From assembly GCA_032209605.1 (NCBI GenBank), contig JASFXZ010000038.1:2852001-2916000 (forward strand): a stretch of DNA of 64,000 bases, in the 5' to 3' direction. The notes beneath the pieces were generated by a model. It searched no databases. It saw nothing but the letters and a program-made list of their open reading frames with translations, and was not told where the DNA came from. Every line of letters begins with the position of its first letter. The first letter of the stretch is position 1. The position numbers were made by a program, and so were the translations under genes. This stretch comes from Mactromeris polynyma. Taxonomy: Eukaryota; Mollusca; Bivalvia; Venerida; Mactridae. Below are positions 12,541 through 24,600 of the stretch, piece after piece.

Positions 12541-15500
12541 CTGAAAATGAACGCAAAATGTCCTATATCAGAACACTGAAAGGTAAAATACTACAATAAT
12601 TTGTAGACCTTCTATTGTGCCACACTGCTGTAAAGAGAAAAAATGTATTATCTTGCGGTAATATTAATTAATAAAAATGTGTTTTTAATTATAATGTGAT
12701 GCGTTTTTACAAATGATTGTAAAATGTATCTTCAATTCTTTAATTCTTTATTTGATGATTCAGGCCACCAGCCCATACATCGACAATGAACATATATATA
12801 TACATACAATTACAAACAAGTCACATGACAGTACACATATAAATATAAACACGCTTCATACATGTTCTAACACTTCCAAATTACAAATAACTATTCAAAT
12901 ATAGAAAAGTTACAAGTCCACCCACAAATACAAGCATACCACAACCTCACCCATATGCACAAAAACAAACTAGCTACATGCTCACGCACAAACAACAAAG
13001 TTTCATATAAACCAGCGACATGTATATATATGACAGAGTGGTGAAAATGAATATGAGTATTATGTTATTATTTTAATGAACTTGCATAATAAGTAGTTTT
13101 AGTAATATGGAATTTTAGAGTCTTTATCAATAAGAGTGATACTCTGTAGTTAATTATCTATATCATGGAACCATACTAATTAGTTAAGTCTGGTCTGATA
13201 AGAATTAGGAATCATATGGTCAGTACATATTTGTGTAATTTATCCATACAGTTTTCAGTCTTTCAAGTGAATGTTAGGTGAACATCAAAGTATATCAAGT
13301 AGGTGTGAGAGACCTTTGATGTTTATAATGTAAGTGTCCCAGCCATCTTTGATAAGCCTTTTATATTTATGATAGACATTAAAATACATAACTTTGATTG
13401 GATGTGAGAGTGAGGCTTGAATGTATGTGGGTGTGGCTAGAAATTAGAGGGAAGTTTGAGACAGAGCGTTAGGGAGTTCTGGGAAGTCGGAGGTTGAATG
13501 TGGAAGTCATAAGTGGGGAGTCTTGTGTTGGGAGTTTTAAGTGTTAGGTTAAGTTTAAGTTAGGTGTGGAAGTTAGGAATATTAAGTTAGGTGTGGAAGT
13601 ACAAGTTGATAAGTTTTGCTTTATTAGAACTCTCACTACTATCAAACACTATTAAATAATATGATACAAACATAAGCTAATAAATAGTATTTTAGCATAA
13701 ATATTCTTGAAATATATGTATTGATATTTGCAAATAAAAAATTATATTAATATTGCCTCAGCTTAGAGGTGCTACTTCAAGTGGATGTTGTATTTTTACC
13801 CTGCAAAAAAACTAAATATTGTATAAAAAATAAGGTATGAGAAAAGTACGTGTACTGGAGTTGTGGGGTTACTTGTTTACCAAATGATGTGTTCCGTATA
13901 TACTGTTTTTTCCTTAAATTTGACAAAAATGTTAACGCCAGTCAGGTAGTGTTTATTTGCAACTGTCAGGGCTTCATATCTGAATCTTGTCCAACCAAAC
14001 CCCATTCATTACCGGTAAATGTTGTTCTGACTAGATAAAAGCTTTGAAGAGTTTGTTAGAGAAAGAGTACAGGCTGTTAGGGGAAGAAAGGGTAACTACT
14101 ATTGTGGTCAAGAGAAATTTATACTATATATCCAATTCTATCGAAAGTGACTGTTTTCAAGTGGCCAGGAATGAAGAAATTTCATGCCATGGACTACATG
14201 TAACACAAGCCTCTAACACTATACTTGATCACTTGGTTAGTCGCACGAAATTTAGTCATTTCCAAATACTGTTAAGATGTATTCCAACTGATCTATCGTT
14301 AGCACAAATACAAAAACAAACTAACTGGACATTTATCGGTTTCATCCATCTCACTTGAACCATCGTTCTATAAAATATAATTAGGGAATAATTCTTAGTA
14401 CTTGATGTATGAAGAAAATAGCAAATGACTTAAATAAGTGGCCAAGGAGGGATAAACAGAATTCCGTGATATAATGTATCAAATACCTTGTTATGATATT
14501 TCTATAAATTTTTACAATGACTTCCATTTTTATGACGTACGATTAGCGTCTTTAATGCACGACCCAGCATCATGCTAAAACTTTCTGCATGATACTGAAA
14601 GTTTTAGCATGATGCAGGGTCGTGCAAAATCATTGTTCAGCATCATGCTAAATGTTTCAGCATCATGCTAAAAACTGAGTTTATACCCTTCCGTACGTAA
14701 ATGATCATTTAGCATGATGCTGAAAAATGATTTTGCACGACCCTGCATCATACTAAAACTTTCAGCATCATGCTAAAAACTTTCAGCATCATGCTGAAAC
14801 ATTTAGCATGATGCTGAAAAATGATTTTGCACGACCCTGCTTCATGCTAAAACTTTCAGCATCATGCTAAAACATTTAGCATGATGCTGAAACTTTCAGC
14901 ATCATGCTAAAAACTTTCAGCATCATGCTAAAGACTTTCAGCATCATGCTGAAACATTTAGCATGATGCTGAAAAATGATTGTGCACGACCTTACATCAT
15001 GCTAAAACTTTCAGCATCATGCTAAAAACTTTCAGCATCATGCTGAAACTTTCAGCATCATGCTAAAAACTTTCAGCATCATGCTAAAGACTTTCAGCAT
15101 CATGCTGAAACATTTAGCATGATGCTGAAAAATGATTTTGTACGACCCTGCATCATGCTAAAACTTTCAGTATCATGCTGAAAGTTTTAGCATGATGATG
15201 GGTCGTGCATTAAAGACCCTAATCGTACGCCATACATTTTGCCTCAGGTGATGCTTAGCTTCGCATTATTTTATTTATCAGAGAAATCGCATCGCTTTTG
15301 CGCATTGTTTTCCTGATTCAACTTAAAATCAATTTTACAACACAGTTATGCTCGTTCATACAAGACCAGAGGGGTCATTTAACTGAACATGAATGTATTA
15401 TACATGTATATATATGGTGATCTGTTGACGCAGGCAGATATATTGAACTAAAACTGAAATATGTGATTTTCGAACCATAGATTGTTGCATAACGATTTCG

Positions 15501-18500
15501 ACGCATACACCATTTCTTTTAACCAGCTAAGTAATGAAAACTATTCTTTCAAACAAATTTTAGTTGCTTTCAAACTCGATATAAACAAAATCGGCTGGAT
15601 TAATGTTGATGGAACTGGCTTCCGCATCCAGCAATACTAACCTATGCTTCCACAAGCAAATTACAGCAATGAATATTATGAACACATTTTTCTACAACAC
15701 GAAAACAAGGAGACAACACTTACCACTTTTCTATTTGAACATTTTACAGACGACTGTGTCTTTCCGGTACCACATTTATGATTCATGTTGTATTCGGCTT
15801 TGTACCTACAGCAGCTGTCGATCCAGTTTACAAAGAGTTTGGCCCATCTCGGTACGGTGCGTCCGTTAATATCTCCTCGATGATGTACATTTAGCACCAG
15901 GACAGACAATACGAGGGACATGCATACCAGTGCCATTGATACAGCAAAATATGTGCCTGAAGAAAACATCGACACATATTTATCGTATAGAGCATCGATT
16001 CAGCAATAAGTGCTTGAAAGAACACATAAGTCACGAGATTTCCGAGAAACATCAACTATTTTATTTGCAGACGACAGCTCTGTATGAAGATAATAAATGA
16101 GTATACATGTATATAATTTTGGTGTCTGTTTTCCTGTATCTGCAACGAACGACAGTTGACATTCTGGTATCTCTGAAGATATGTTACAACATATTAATTT
16201 TACACCGATTGTGAAACAAGTAGGCCCATTTCGTTCTTATCCCTTCATATGTCAAGAATTATCTATGATGAATCACGGTTATTGTGTACAATTGTGGGAA
16301 TAAATATGTCTGAACTAATTAAAATCGATGACTTTTTACTGGGTTCCTAACAAGTACTTGCCCCAAAATCAGGAATTAGAAAGTTCGTGATCAAGCCCCG
16401 CTCAACGGCGGAACTAGAACTCATGACCCTCGAATCTGGAGATAGATGCTCTACCCTTCACATCAAGACTCCCTTAACAGTTAGAAGGTATGTTTGTTTC
16501 TAACATTATAAAGTCGTTGGAATAACCAATAACAATTTATTACAATATAGTACAATTGGTGTACTTCTAAACGTTGACCCCAGTTTGACAACTTTGATTA
16601 CTAGTAGTAAGACGTTTTGAAACTTTATTTGTAAAATATTCAAAATTTAATCCACATAAAACCGTCTGCTTATACAGATTATTATTACTAACATATATCA
16701 GATTACAAAAGTGACCTTATATGATGTTATTGTTCGAAAATTAATAACGTTACCTCTAAAATACGACCTGGTTAGGTGCATGACATATTTATATGTTTCA
16801 CCAAAGAGCAATAACAGTAACTACCATATTAGGCTTTCTGAGTGTTTGTTTCCTAATAAATTCAATATTTCCGAATAAGTACGATATTATTGAGTAAAAC
16901 ATACGACTTACCTAAAGTCGGAAATGATTCCGCTGATGGTGGAAGAAAGTCAGAGATGACTAGCAAGAACACAGCCTGTGATAGCAGTACTGTAACTTCT
17001 AAAGATACTTTCTCCCCACTCTCAGAGGGTAATAAAAATCCTGAAAAGGTTAAACACAGTTTTACTACAGCTCCATCTTACTGTTTATATTATACAAGCA
17101 ATTCAGTTTGAACTTACTTATTTTAAATCGAGTATGAAACAAGTTATTACTTATCATAAGCATGGGTAAGGTCAAATGATTTTGTTGTCAATTCTATTTC
17201 ATTTTCAGGATTTATTTATGTAATGACATCCTGCCATAAAAGAACAGTCATAGTTTAATTCAGGTTTCTCGCGTTACCCGGGTTACTCTGTGCCATCCGT
17301 AATATGTGTGCGGTAATACATGTACAATGTAACGGGTAAGTTGTCAGATCGACCGAAATGGAGTTGTGCCCAATTTAGGAATGTCGATCAATGAACACTT
17401 TTTTGGATGGTCCGTTGGCTACATTCAACACCGAGGTTTTATTTATTAAGTGCAAGGACTTACCAACGGCGGCTATTGCACTGACTAATATACACGGAAA
17501 CATGATCGTCATCACGTAGAAAGCTGAACGTCTTTGCATGTTAATTGTGTACTCAATTTCTGTGAAAGGTTTTGTATTATTTGCGTAAGGTTTCACTGTT
17601 CGACGGGGAACCAATCCACTCACATTCCATTCGTTATTTTCAATAAAGTTGGCCAAATCACCTGAAAGCAAAACTGAAAGATTTGGAACATTGAATGTTG
17701 GTTATTTACCGCGGACATATATTAATTATATGTCCGTGTTATTTACCAAGCGTTTATACTTATAAAAAACCTTTAAAGAAAAGCCAGGATAAAAATATTC
17801 TACTTCCGTTAGCAATTTATTGTAAAAAAGCATTGATGTTGAGAAACAGTTAAGTAAATAATGTTGCTTAGTTCCTATTTATGCTGATACTTCTAATCAT
17901 AAGTTTATATTTAGCATAATCCTAAAAGATATTTTGTGTTGACCACCTTTGACCTTTGATTTATATTTATGTGAAACTTAGAATGTAAATGGTATATATA
18001 TTTGTGTTTGTATTGTAATGTAATTTTGACATATTTGTACTTATAATGTATGCTTATATATAATTACAATATGTTTGTGTTTATATTGTGTATTTATACG
18101 TAAATATTGCCTATGTACATTGTACACGTCGTAAAAAATATTCTGTTCTGTTCTGTTCTGATCTATAAACCGCATCCTCTTTGTGACCCAAACATACAAA
18201 CATGCTTTACCTTTAAAATATATCGACTGTTAAGGAAGTTATGATGACGAAATGTTTTGCAATATTTGACTTGTTTTTATCATCATCTCAGTCAAGCTCT
18301 ATTCCTCGACGATAATGCATTCTTTACAAACATCTTACAAGCATATTTTGGTAAAATTAAGAATAACAAGCCTCACAAGATATTTTCGGTATAAACCAAA
18401 GCTTAATCGCCCGTTTTCAGTTGCGATGTCATAGTGCAACAGTAAGCTTAATATCGCTTAACAACCTCTTCCTTTTAATCATGTTTACTGGTCAAATAAA

Positions 18501-21500
18501 ACACACAAGCAATGCGGTATTGTCGTATTACATGAAATTTAAGCATTCTACTGTTTGAGTGAAAATCGCGTTAAAATTAATATAATATAATACAGTTTTT
18601 GTACAATACAATACAACACAACACATTACCACACAACACAACACATTTATTCATATTACATTTTAACTAGGTACAGTGCAATGGTAAGCTATGTTGTTGT
18701 ACAAAAGCTTTCTCTTTTCACCATGTTCAGTGGTCCAATGAAATACATGTAAGATACTGTTGTACCTGTTTACATTTAATGGACGCACCCCTATGTTTTC
18801 GCGGGAATCACGTTATCGTTGGGGACATTTATAGTGAGTTATACTCGGATATATTTAAATGTTACAGCAATCTCATTGAAATCAGCCCCTAACTTTAGCT
18901 CCATTATTTTCCGCTGTTAGGATCTGACTACACTCCGTAAGAGGTCACGTTCATATAACCTCTCTAAAAGTAGATATGCGTAACCAGGTGCTGGTTTGTG
19001 GTCCAATGCAATTTCTCCTTACAAAACCGTGTTTGTCGTCTTTCTCAAAATGTCATTATCGTTTATTCGGAGTTTCTGTTTTCGGAGTACTTAGAAGTAC
19101 AAGTCTATTCACATGTTATATCACAAAATATTTAATTGAACATAAAAAACACCATCTACAATTATACACATATTGTACTCTCCATCTCCATGTCATCAAT
19201 GAAATTCCTACAACGTGACCTTCGATTTTCTCGTGATTTCATTGTAAATATTTAAATTCTCCCAACTTTTTAAACCATTCACGGATAAATAAACATCGCT
19301 GTCCCCTAAACAAACGTAAATGTTCAGCCAACTATTTCTGTTTTGTTTTTACATTGCATACTTATAACTGAATTGTTGATTACCCATACATGATATCTGT
19401 CTGTCATAACATTGTGTGTTGTTACACATGTAACCATGACCAAAATAAAGTATTTTGTATTGTATATTGTATTGTTTATACTGTTATTTAACGTCCTTCA
19501 TGCCGCTTCCGGTAATAAATATTTCCAAAAACGAAACACCACACAAACAACACCGATTAACCAAAGATGTTGCCGTGTAGGAGTTGCGGTTGTGTCAATG
19601 GGCGCAGCCATATTGAAATTGACGAAAAATACGTAATCGGAACGTCTTGGTGATCTACGGTCAAATAGAATTTACGGAGCTCGTCGGAGATCGACGAATA
19701 TTCATCACTCTATACCACAGCATTTTGCAGGCGAGGATTTGATTGGCTACTCAAAGGTCACTACTTGAACGTGACATGTATTGGGCAGTCATCAGATCCA
19801 GTTAGCGTATAGTATAGGAGCGTGCGACTGGAGCTGATTTTAATGAGATTGATGTTACAGTGACATGCAATTTATAACACAACACTAAATAAGATTATAA
19901 GCAAATTCACACACCATGCCTACCCTTTGTTGGATCTGACATAAAGAAGTCGATGTCTTTTTGTGAGTATGACCACGATCCAAATTTAAGGCCACATGTT
20001 TGTGTATCAAAGGGGAAATATGTGACCTTCACCCTACATATACTTTTGATTACCGTCGGGAAATTGTATGAAACCCGGCCGTCAGGTTCTATGTGGGCTC
20101 GGTAATCGGGTAAACCAGGCATCATTACCTCATCAGCCGAACTGTAATACAGTACTCCAAATTATGTTAGAACATAAAAACATATACATGTCTAAAGAGC
20201 TAACCCGCCATTATGTACATTGTATTTAGAGAATATTCACTACGGAACTGAAACGATCGGTGTAATTTTTACAGATTTATATCTACTTGTTTTTTTCCAT
20301 ATTTGAATTCATTTGAATCATAAATGTTAAAGCATATTGAAATCAAAATCAACAGAATGTATATCCAGTAGCTTTTTGGAAATTATACGAAATATTAGTG
20401 GTGGGTTAGCACTCGTGACCAGTATATGTACACGTACAAACGTAGAACAAATATCCGGATGCAACAATTTATCACAAAACATAAAACTAATAGATTTTAT
20501 GTTCGTTTGATGCATAGATAACATTTGTGCAGACCAACCAATGAAAAAGAAGGAGCAAACTAACTACCATATCAGAGCATATCGCGCCCGATAACTATTT
20601 ATTTGAGATTTGTATCATACGTAACTATGATTTTATCAAAATCCCAACAAACATCATTTTGAGATATTTACAATCCCGGAAGTCAGGTCCACCTGAGTTG
20701 TACAATTTATAACTTGTAAATACATATAATTATGCACAAGCAGTTGTTTAATATAATTCACTAAATTTCCGTTTGTACCACTTGAAATTAACAAGCTTCC
20801 GGTGAAATTAATTTAATTTACGGACTAAAACACATGGTATGATTTATAAATGAAGATAGTTAAGAACATACCTGTCATACAAAGCTAAATCCGGGGTCCA
20901 CACTTCTGCATAGGGGACATACATGTCACTGACCCCATTATAATCAGAGGCATTCCATGTTAAACGACAATCTGTCCAAGACTGCAATACAATTAAGAGA
21001 AATGATATCACGTACACGGTGACCTCCCCAGACCGTCTCTCTACTAACAATCTCTCTTCAAATACATCATTAATTTTCCCGTAATAAATATTTAGCGCCA
21101 ATTTAACCCCTCTAGAGAAACGATATAAAAAAAGTAAAAATGTTCATCTCCCTATGGGTGTTGCTTTTGAGAGGATGAACTGTATAACTGAAAACCTTTA
21201 AAATATTGCTGAACACAGAAAAATGGAAACAATGACTTCAACTCATAAAAATGGTGAGTAGGCTCTAATGTTTTTTTTCTTTGCATTGCTATCGAGCACT
21301 GTGCACGTGTGTTTAATAAACCCTTCTTCAGACATTTGCTTGACAAAAATACCAAGTTTTAAAGCTAAAAGTCGTTAAGAAAGAACTCTCAGGTTTCGAT
21401 AAACAAATGTAAGATTATATAAACAAAACTGCACTTGTGCAGACGACAAGTTGCAATAATCTAGAGTTTTATTATTGTGTATTATTACCATTCGGATCCA

Positions 21501-23886
21501 CACGTTTGTTGTAAGTACTTGGTCTTTCACATGCTGAAACAGACGACAATAACATATTAAATACACAGAAATCAAATATTCAACTATAACACACGACAAA
21601 AACACAAGATTAAACAAAAACTAAGGGTGATAATTGGTAAACAATATTCAGAAAATGTTATTACAATTCGAACATATACCAGAGGAAATTGTCACGAGTT
21701 CTCTCCCCTATATATACACATTCGTGTATTCTATAGAAGGGATAAAGAGGGGGAGAGAACTTGTGACAATATCATGTGGCATAAACTGTATGTATTAAAC
21801 GTTACTTTATACTATAGAAGGAATATGGAAAGGGTGAGAACATGAGTGTGACAATCTCCTGTGGTATTAACTGTTTGTATTAACCGTTACATTATACTAT
21901 AGAAGGAATATAGCAGCGGAAAGAACTTGTGACAATCTCATGTGGTATTATATGTTTGTGTTAACCGTTACATTATACTATTGAAGGAATATAGCAAAGG
22001 AGACAACCTGTGACTAGAGGGGGAGAGAACTTGTGACAATATCATGTGGCATAAACTGTATGTATTATACGTTACATTATACTACAGAAGGAATATAGAA
22101 GGGGAGAGAACCTGTGACTATCTCCTGTGGTATTAACTGTATGTATTATTCGTTACATTATACTACAGAAGGAATATAGAAGGGGAGAGAACCTGTGACT
22201 ATCTCCTGTGGTATTAACTGTATGTATTATACGTTACATTATACTGTAGAAGGAATATAGCAGGGGAGAGAACCTGTGATTATCTCCTGTGGTATAAACT
22301 GTATGTATTATACGTTACATTATACTATAGAAGGAATATAGAAGGGGAGAGAACGTGTGACAATAGCATGTGGTATGAACTGTATGTATTATACGTTACA
22401 TTATACTATAGAAGGAATATAGAAGGGGAGAGAACCTGTGACTATCTCCTGTGGTATAAACTGTATGTACTATACGTTACATTATACTATAGAAGGAATA
22501 TGGAAGGGGAGAGAACCTGTGACTATCTCCTGTGGTATAAACTGTATGTACTATACGTTACATTATACTATAGAAGGAATATAGCAGGGGAGAGAACTTG
22601 TGACAATATCATGTGGTATGAACTGTATGTACTATACGTTACATTATACTATAGAAGGAATATAGCAGGGGAGAGAACTTGTGACAATATCATGTGGTAT
22701 GAACTGTATGTACTATACGTTACATTATACTATAGAAGGAATATAGCAGGGGAGAGAACTTGTGACAATATCATGTGGTATGAACTGTATGTACTATACG
22801 TTACATTATACTATAGAAGGAATATAGCAGGGGAGAGAACTTGTGACAATATCATGTGGTATGAACTGTATGTATTATACGTTACATTATACTATAGAAG
22901 GAATATAGCAGGGGAGAGAACTTGTGACAATATCATGTGGTATGAACTGTATGTATTATACGTTACATTATACTATAGAAGGAATATAGCAGGGGAGAGA
23001 ACTTGTGACAATATCATGTGGTATAAACTGTATGTACTATACGTTACATTATACTATAGAAGGAATATAGCAGGGGAGAGAACGTGTGACAATCTCCTGT
23101 GGTATAAACTGCATGAAAGAAAAAGGAATAACACATGTTACGTCATCGTTCAGAGTTTAAAATCAGCTGTAACTCCCCAAACTAAGAAAAAATGCACAGA
23201 TCTCCGGTCAATATATTGAAAGACTCACCAACAAGTAAAAATCAAAATATGCAACCAATAAGGAAAAGAATATCATTTAACAAAAAAGTGTTCATTAAAA
23301 TGACTTCATATTTGACCGTTTTCATGTATATTTATTTCGTATTGGACGCGATTTGCATCTTAAAATGGGCCAATAAGGCCGTCCTGATTGTTTTTGTTCG
23401 ACATGACACTACTCAACAAAATGTGGCATGGTAGGTAGGCAATATTTTTGAAATCATTGTATGGTCCTACTTATGTTAAATATATGTATAATTACTCTGC
23501 TCAGACCCCTACGAGTAGGGGCCATTCCATGGCTGAGAAGGGTAATGCCAAACAAGCATTTTTAATTCTAGCCTAATTGTGCTTTATGACTGAAACATTG
23601 TCGGTATGACTTAAAACCAAACTCATACATATGGCTTACTTAAACATCTCTGTTAATGTGAACAAAATACATATATACATGTACTTACTAGACTGATAAT
23701 CTGTCTTAAAGCTATATCTAGAGTTATCTCGACATTATTTCCTGCTGTGCATATCGGTAACAACTGTGTCTGATAGCCCGTGAACAAGTCGTTGTGAAGT
23801 TTACTTGACACGACCCCTTTAGCAGACGTAGCAGACGATATTCCAACCAGGAAAAAGAAAACACCTGTAAATAAGACACATTTCAT
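12208..23886 (-). CDS. Nicotinic acetylcholine receptor non-alpha subunit, copy A (8 exons)
   Basis: Subunit of a pentameric, acetylcholine-type, cation-selective channel in the plasma membrane. Coding exons in order: 23886-23689, 21533-21489, 20981-20872, 20141-19924, 17661-17464, 17040-16912, 15956-15724 and 12540-12208, all with GT-AG introns. They sum to 1464 nt and 487 residues with no internal stop. Visible features: signal peptide 1-22 (MKC start chosen; an in-frame ATG 17 codons upstream at 23937 is less likely). Then loop D (NVWIRMSWTD), loop A (WTPDLALYD), the Cys-loop C153-C167 with 13 residues between, and loop B (GSWSYS). M1 is about 238-257, M2 267-287 with GEK at its start, M3 302-322, and M4 near the C terminus. 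The 45- and 110-bp exons are typical of nAChR genes. No YxCC pair in loop C, so a non-alpha subunit. The M3-M4 loop is short (about 130 residues). Exact ligand and partners cannot be read from sequence. Confidence 0.93.
14531..15234. mobile_element. Foldback/MITE element built of AGCATGATGCT units (704 bp)
   Basis: Ends are inverted copies (TATGACGTACGATTAG left, matching TATGGCGTACGATTAG read from the right end; the match extends about 50 bases). The inside is a dense mixture of direct and inverted TTTCAGCATCATGCTAAAA units separated by a TTTTGCACGACCCTGC spacer. It is flanked by perfect CATTTT repeats at 14525-14530 and 15235-15240. Copy B (about 47210) lacks it. No coding capacity. Lies in intron 7 of receptor copy A. 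Confidence 0.9.
15724..15956 (-). CDS. nAChR copy A coding exon 7 (M3 and start of cytoplasmic loop)
   Basis: Begins GTYFAVSMALVCMSL through VLNVHHRG, the typical end of M3, followed by VPRWAKLFVNW (MX-helix-like). Ends in phase 0. Confidence 0.92.
16330..16475 (-). mobile_element. tRNA-headed SINE in intron 6 of copy A
   Basis: Read on the minus strand: a tRNA-like head (GGTAGAGCATC, then GGTCATGAGTTCTAGTTCC as a B-box region) and, further on, AAGTACTTGTTAGGAACCC. That second block matches the SINE at 59416-59583. A deleted copy is at 48352-48490. Confidence 0.6.
16912..17040 (-). CDS. nAChR copy A coding exon 6 (pore helix M2)
   Basis: Acceptor TTTTCAG and donor GTAAGT bound 129 bp. It begins FLLPSESGEKVSLEVTVLLS and continues to DFLPPSAESFPTL. 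The intermediate ring Glu (E266, position -1') and the 9' Leu gate (L276) are kept. Position 4' is Glu (E271) and 11' is Gln (Q278), both unusual. Confidence 0.93.
17464..17661 (-). CDS. nAChR copy A coding exon 5
   Basis: Encodes loop C and the start of M1 (RRSAFYVMTIMFPCILVS). Loop C lacks the adjacent Cys pair of alpha subunits. Sequons N203-V-S and N218-N-T are present. Donor GTAAGT, phase 1. Confidence 0.92.
17910..18165 (+). repeat. AT-rich segment ending in a TTCTG tract
   Basis: Sequence rich in TTTGTGTTTATATTGT motifs that ends in repeated TTCTG at about 18145-18162. It resembles the 3' tail of a retroposon but has no coding remnant. Also present in copy B (49810-50045). Confidence 0.35.
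18868..19851. mobile_element. MULE-like non-autonomous element (984 bp)
   Basis: The left end CAATCTCATTGAAATCAGC is matched, with one mismatch, by the inverted right end. Perfect 9-bp direct repeats ATGTTACAG flank it (18859-18867 and 19852-19860). Copy B has the empty site with a single ATGTTACAG near 50750. A 9-bp target duplication fits Mutator-like elements; the class is inference. Short frames inside show no transposase. Lies in intron 4 of copy A. Confidence 0.85.
19924..20141 (-). CDS. nAChR copy A coding exon 4
   Basis: Encodes the Cys-loop (CRVKVTYFPFDTQTC, residues 153-167) and loop B (GSWSYS). Joins the previous exon through a split Ser codon and ends in phase 1. Confidence 0.92.
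20872..20981 (-). CDS. nAChR copy A coding exon 3 (110 bp)
   Basis: Starts SWTDCRLTWNASDYNG and ends in loop A (WTPDLALYD). It has an N-A-S glycosylation sequon and an unpaired Cys in SWTDC. Identical in protein to copy B. Confidence 0.92.
21489..21533 (-). CDS. nAChR copy A coding exon 2 (45 bp)
   Basis: Fifteen codons, HVKDQVLTTNVWIRM, between a TTTCAG acceptor and a GTAATA donor. It carries the loop D NVW motif. A 45-bp exon at this place is a hallmark of the gene family. Confidence 0.92.
21676..23110 (+). repeat. 81-bp minisatellite in intron 1 of copy A (about 17 units)
   Basis: Units of 81 bases, e.g. from CTATAGAAGGAATATAGCAG through GAGAGAACTTGTGACAATAT, repeat head to tail. They are nearly identical from 22560 to 23060 and more irregular from 21730 to 22040. 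The period is 27 codons, so a long plus-strand frame (22368-23219) runs through it. An inverted start (TTGTCACGAGTTCTCTCCCC at about 21690) faces the array. Confidence 0.95.
23689..23886 (-). CDS. nAChR copy A coding exon 1
   Basis: Encodes residues 1-66: a hydrophobic signal peptide ending near SSATSA, a short mature N terminus and the first beta strands (EITLDIALRQIISL). It ends in phase 0 at a GTAAGT donor. Confidence 0.9.
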
Positions 23887-23929
23887 AATTGCGTTACCTT
23901 CTTCAACCAAAGCTGTTACCGTTGTTGTT

Positions 23930-24245
23930 GTTACCATAGTTATTGTTATAAATTGTTATCATTATTATAATTGTTATTTTTATACTATGCTATGATTATT
24001 AGAATTGTTGTTGCTGTTGCTTTTACCATGATTATGAAGACGAATTATCATCACTAATAGTTGTTGTTATCATTGTTATTATCATTCTTTTATCAATCAG
24101 TGTTATCGAACATGATTACTTTTGTTATCATTGTTATAAGTGTTGTTATCATCGCATTTTTTGTTATCCGAATGATCACTGTCATTGTCGTTAATTTCAT
24201 ATTTCAATGTCATCATTCAACATATTTGTTTTTGTTATCATAATA
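23930..24245 (+). repeat. GTT/ATT-rich low-complexity tract upstream of nAChR copy A
   Basis: Degenerate GTTATT/GTTATC runs just 5' of coding exon 1. No TATA or initiator can be assigned with confidence. The chance frame at 24061-24243 is an artefact of the repeat. Confidence 0.7.
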
Positions 24246-24470
24246 ACTTGACACCATGAGCCAGTTGCACTGTACGTTTCATCTGCTAATCATTGAATAT
24301 GTGAATAATTCACGTAGATTCAATTTTCGCACCTAGTATTTCATACTGTTGCATATAAATACATATCACAATATCGTGAAGCTAATGTAAAATTTAGATG
24401 AGAATCACTCGTTGCGTAGAAACACTCTTTGAACATGTTGACGAAACTCAGTATCTCCCGCCTCGGTGGG

Positions 24471-24600
24471 TTACTTCCCCTTTATCTTTTCTAGAGTTAT
24501 CTCCTTTTATCCCTTCTATAGTTAAGGTATATAGTACATAATTTATTATACCTGAAGGGATAAAAAGAGATAACTCTTGAATGGATAAAGGGAGATAACT
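24471..24600. repeat. Foldback sequence with GGGAGATAACT arms
   Basis: Inner arms at about 24495-24515 and 24554-24575 (AGTTATCTCC...CCCTTC against GAAGGG...AGATAACT). Outer arms (CCCCTTTATC and GATAAAGGG) flank them. Conserved in copy B at 56129-56256. About 600 bases upstream of the start codon. Confidence 0.8.

Noticed and set aside
14531..15234. CRISPR or integron-like palindromic repeat array
   Set aside because: It has terminal inverted repeats and target duplications, with mixed unit orientation; it is a foldback transposon.
16890..17111. 73-codon plus-strand frame, conserved in both copies
   Set aside because: Exact antisense of receptor exon 6 (M2); conservation comes from the receptor.
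22368..23219. 283-codon plus-strand frame with a 27-residue repeat
   Set aside because: It is the 81-bp minisatellite read in frame, antisense within intron 1. Copy B has a different unit number with frame breaks, and there is no signal peptide, domain or codon bias.
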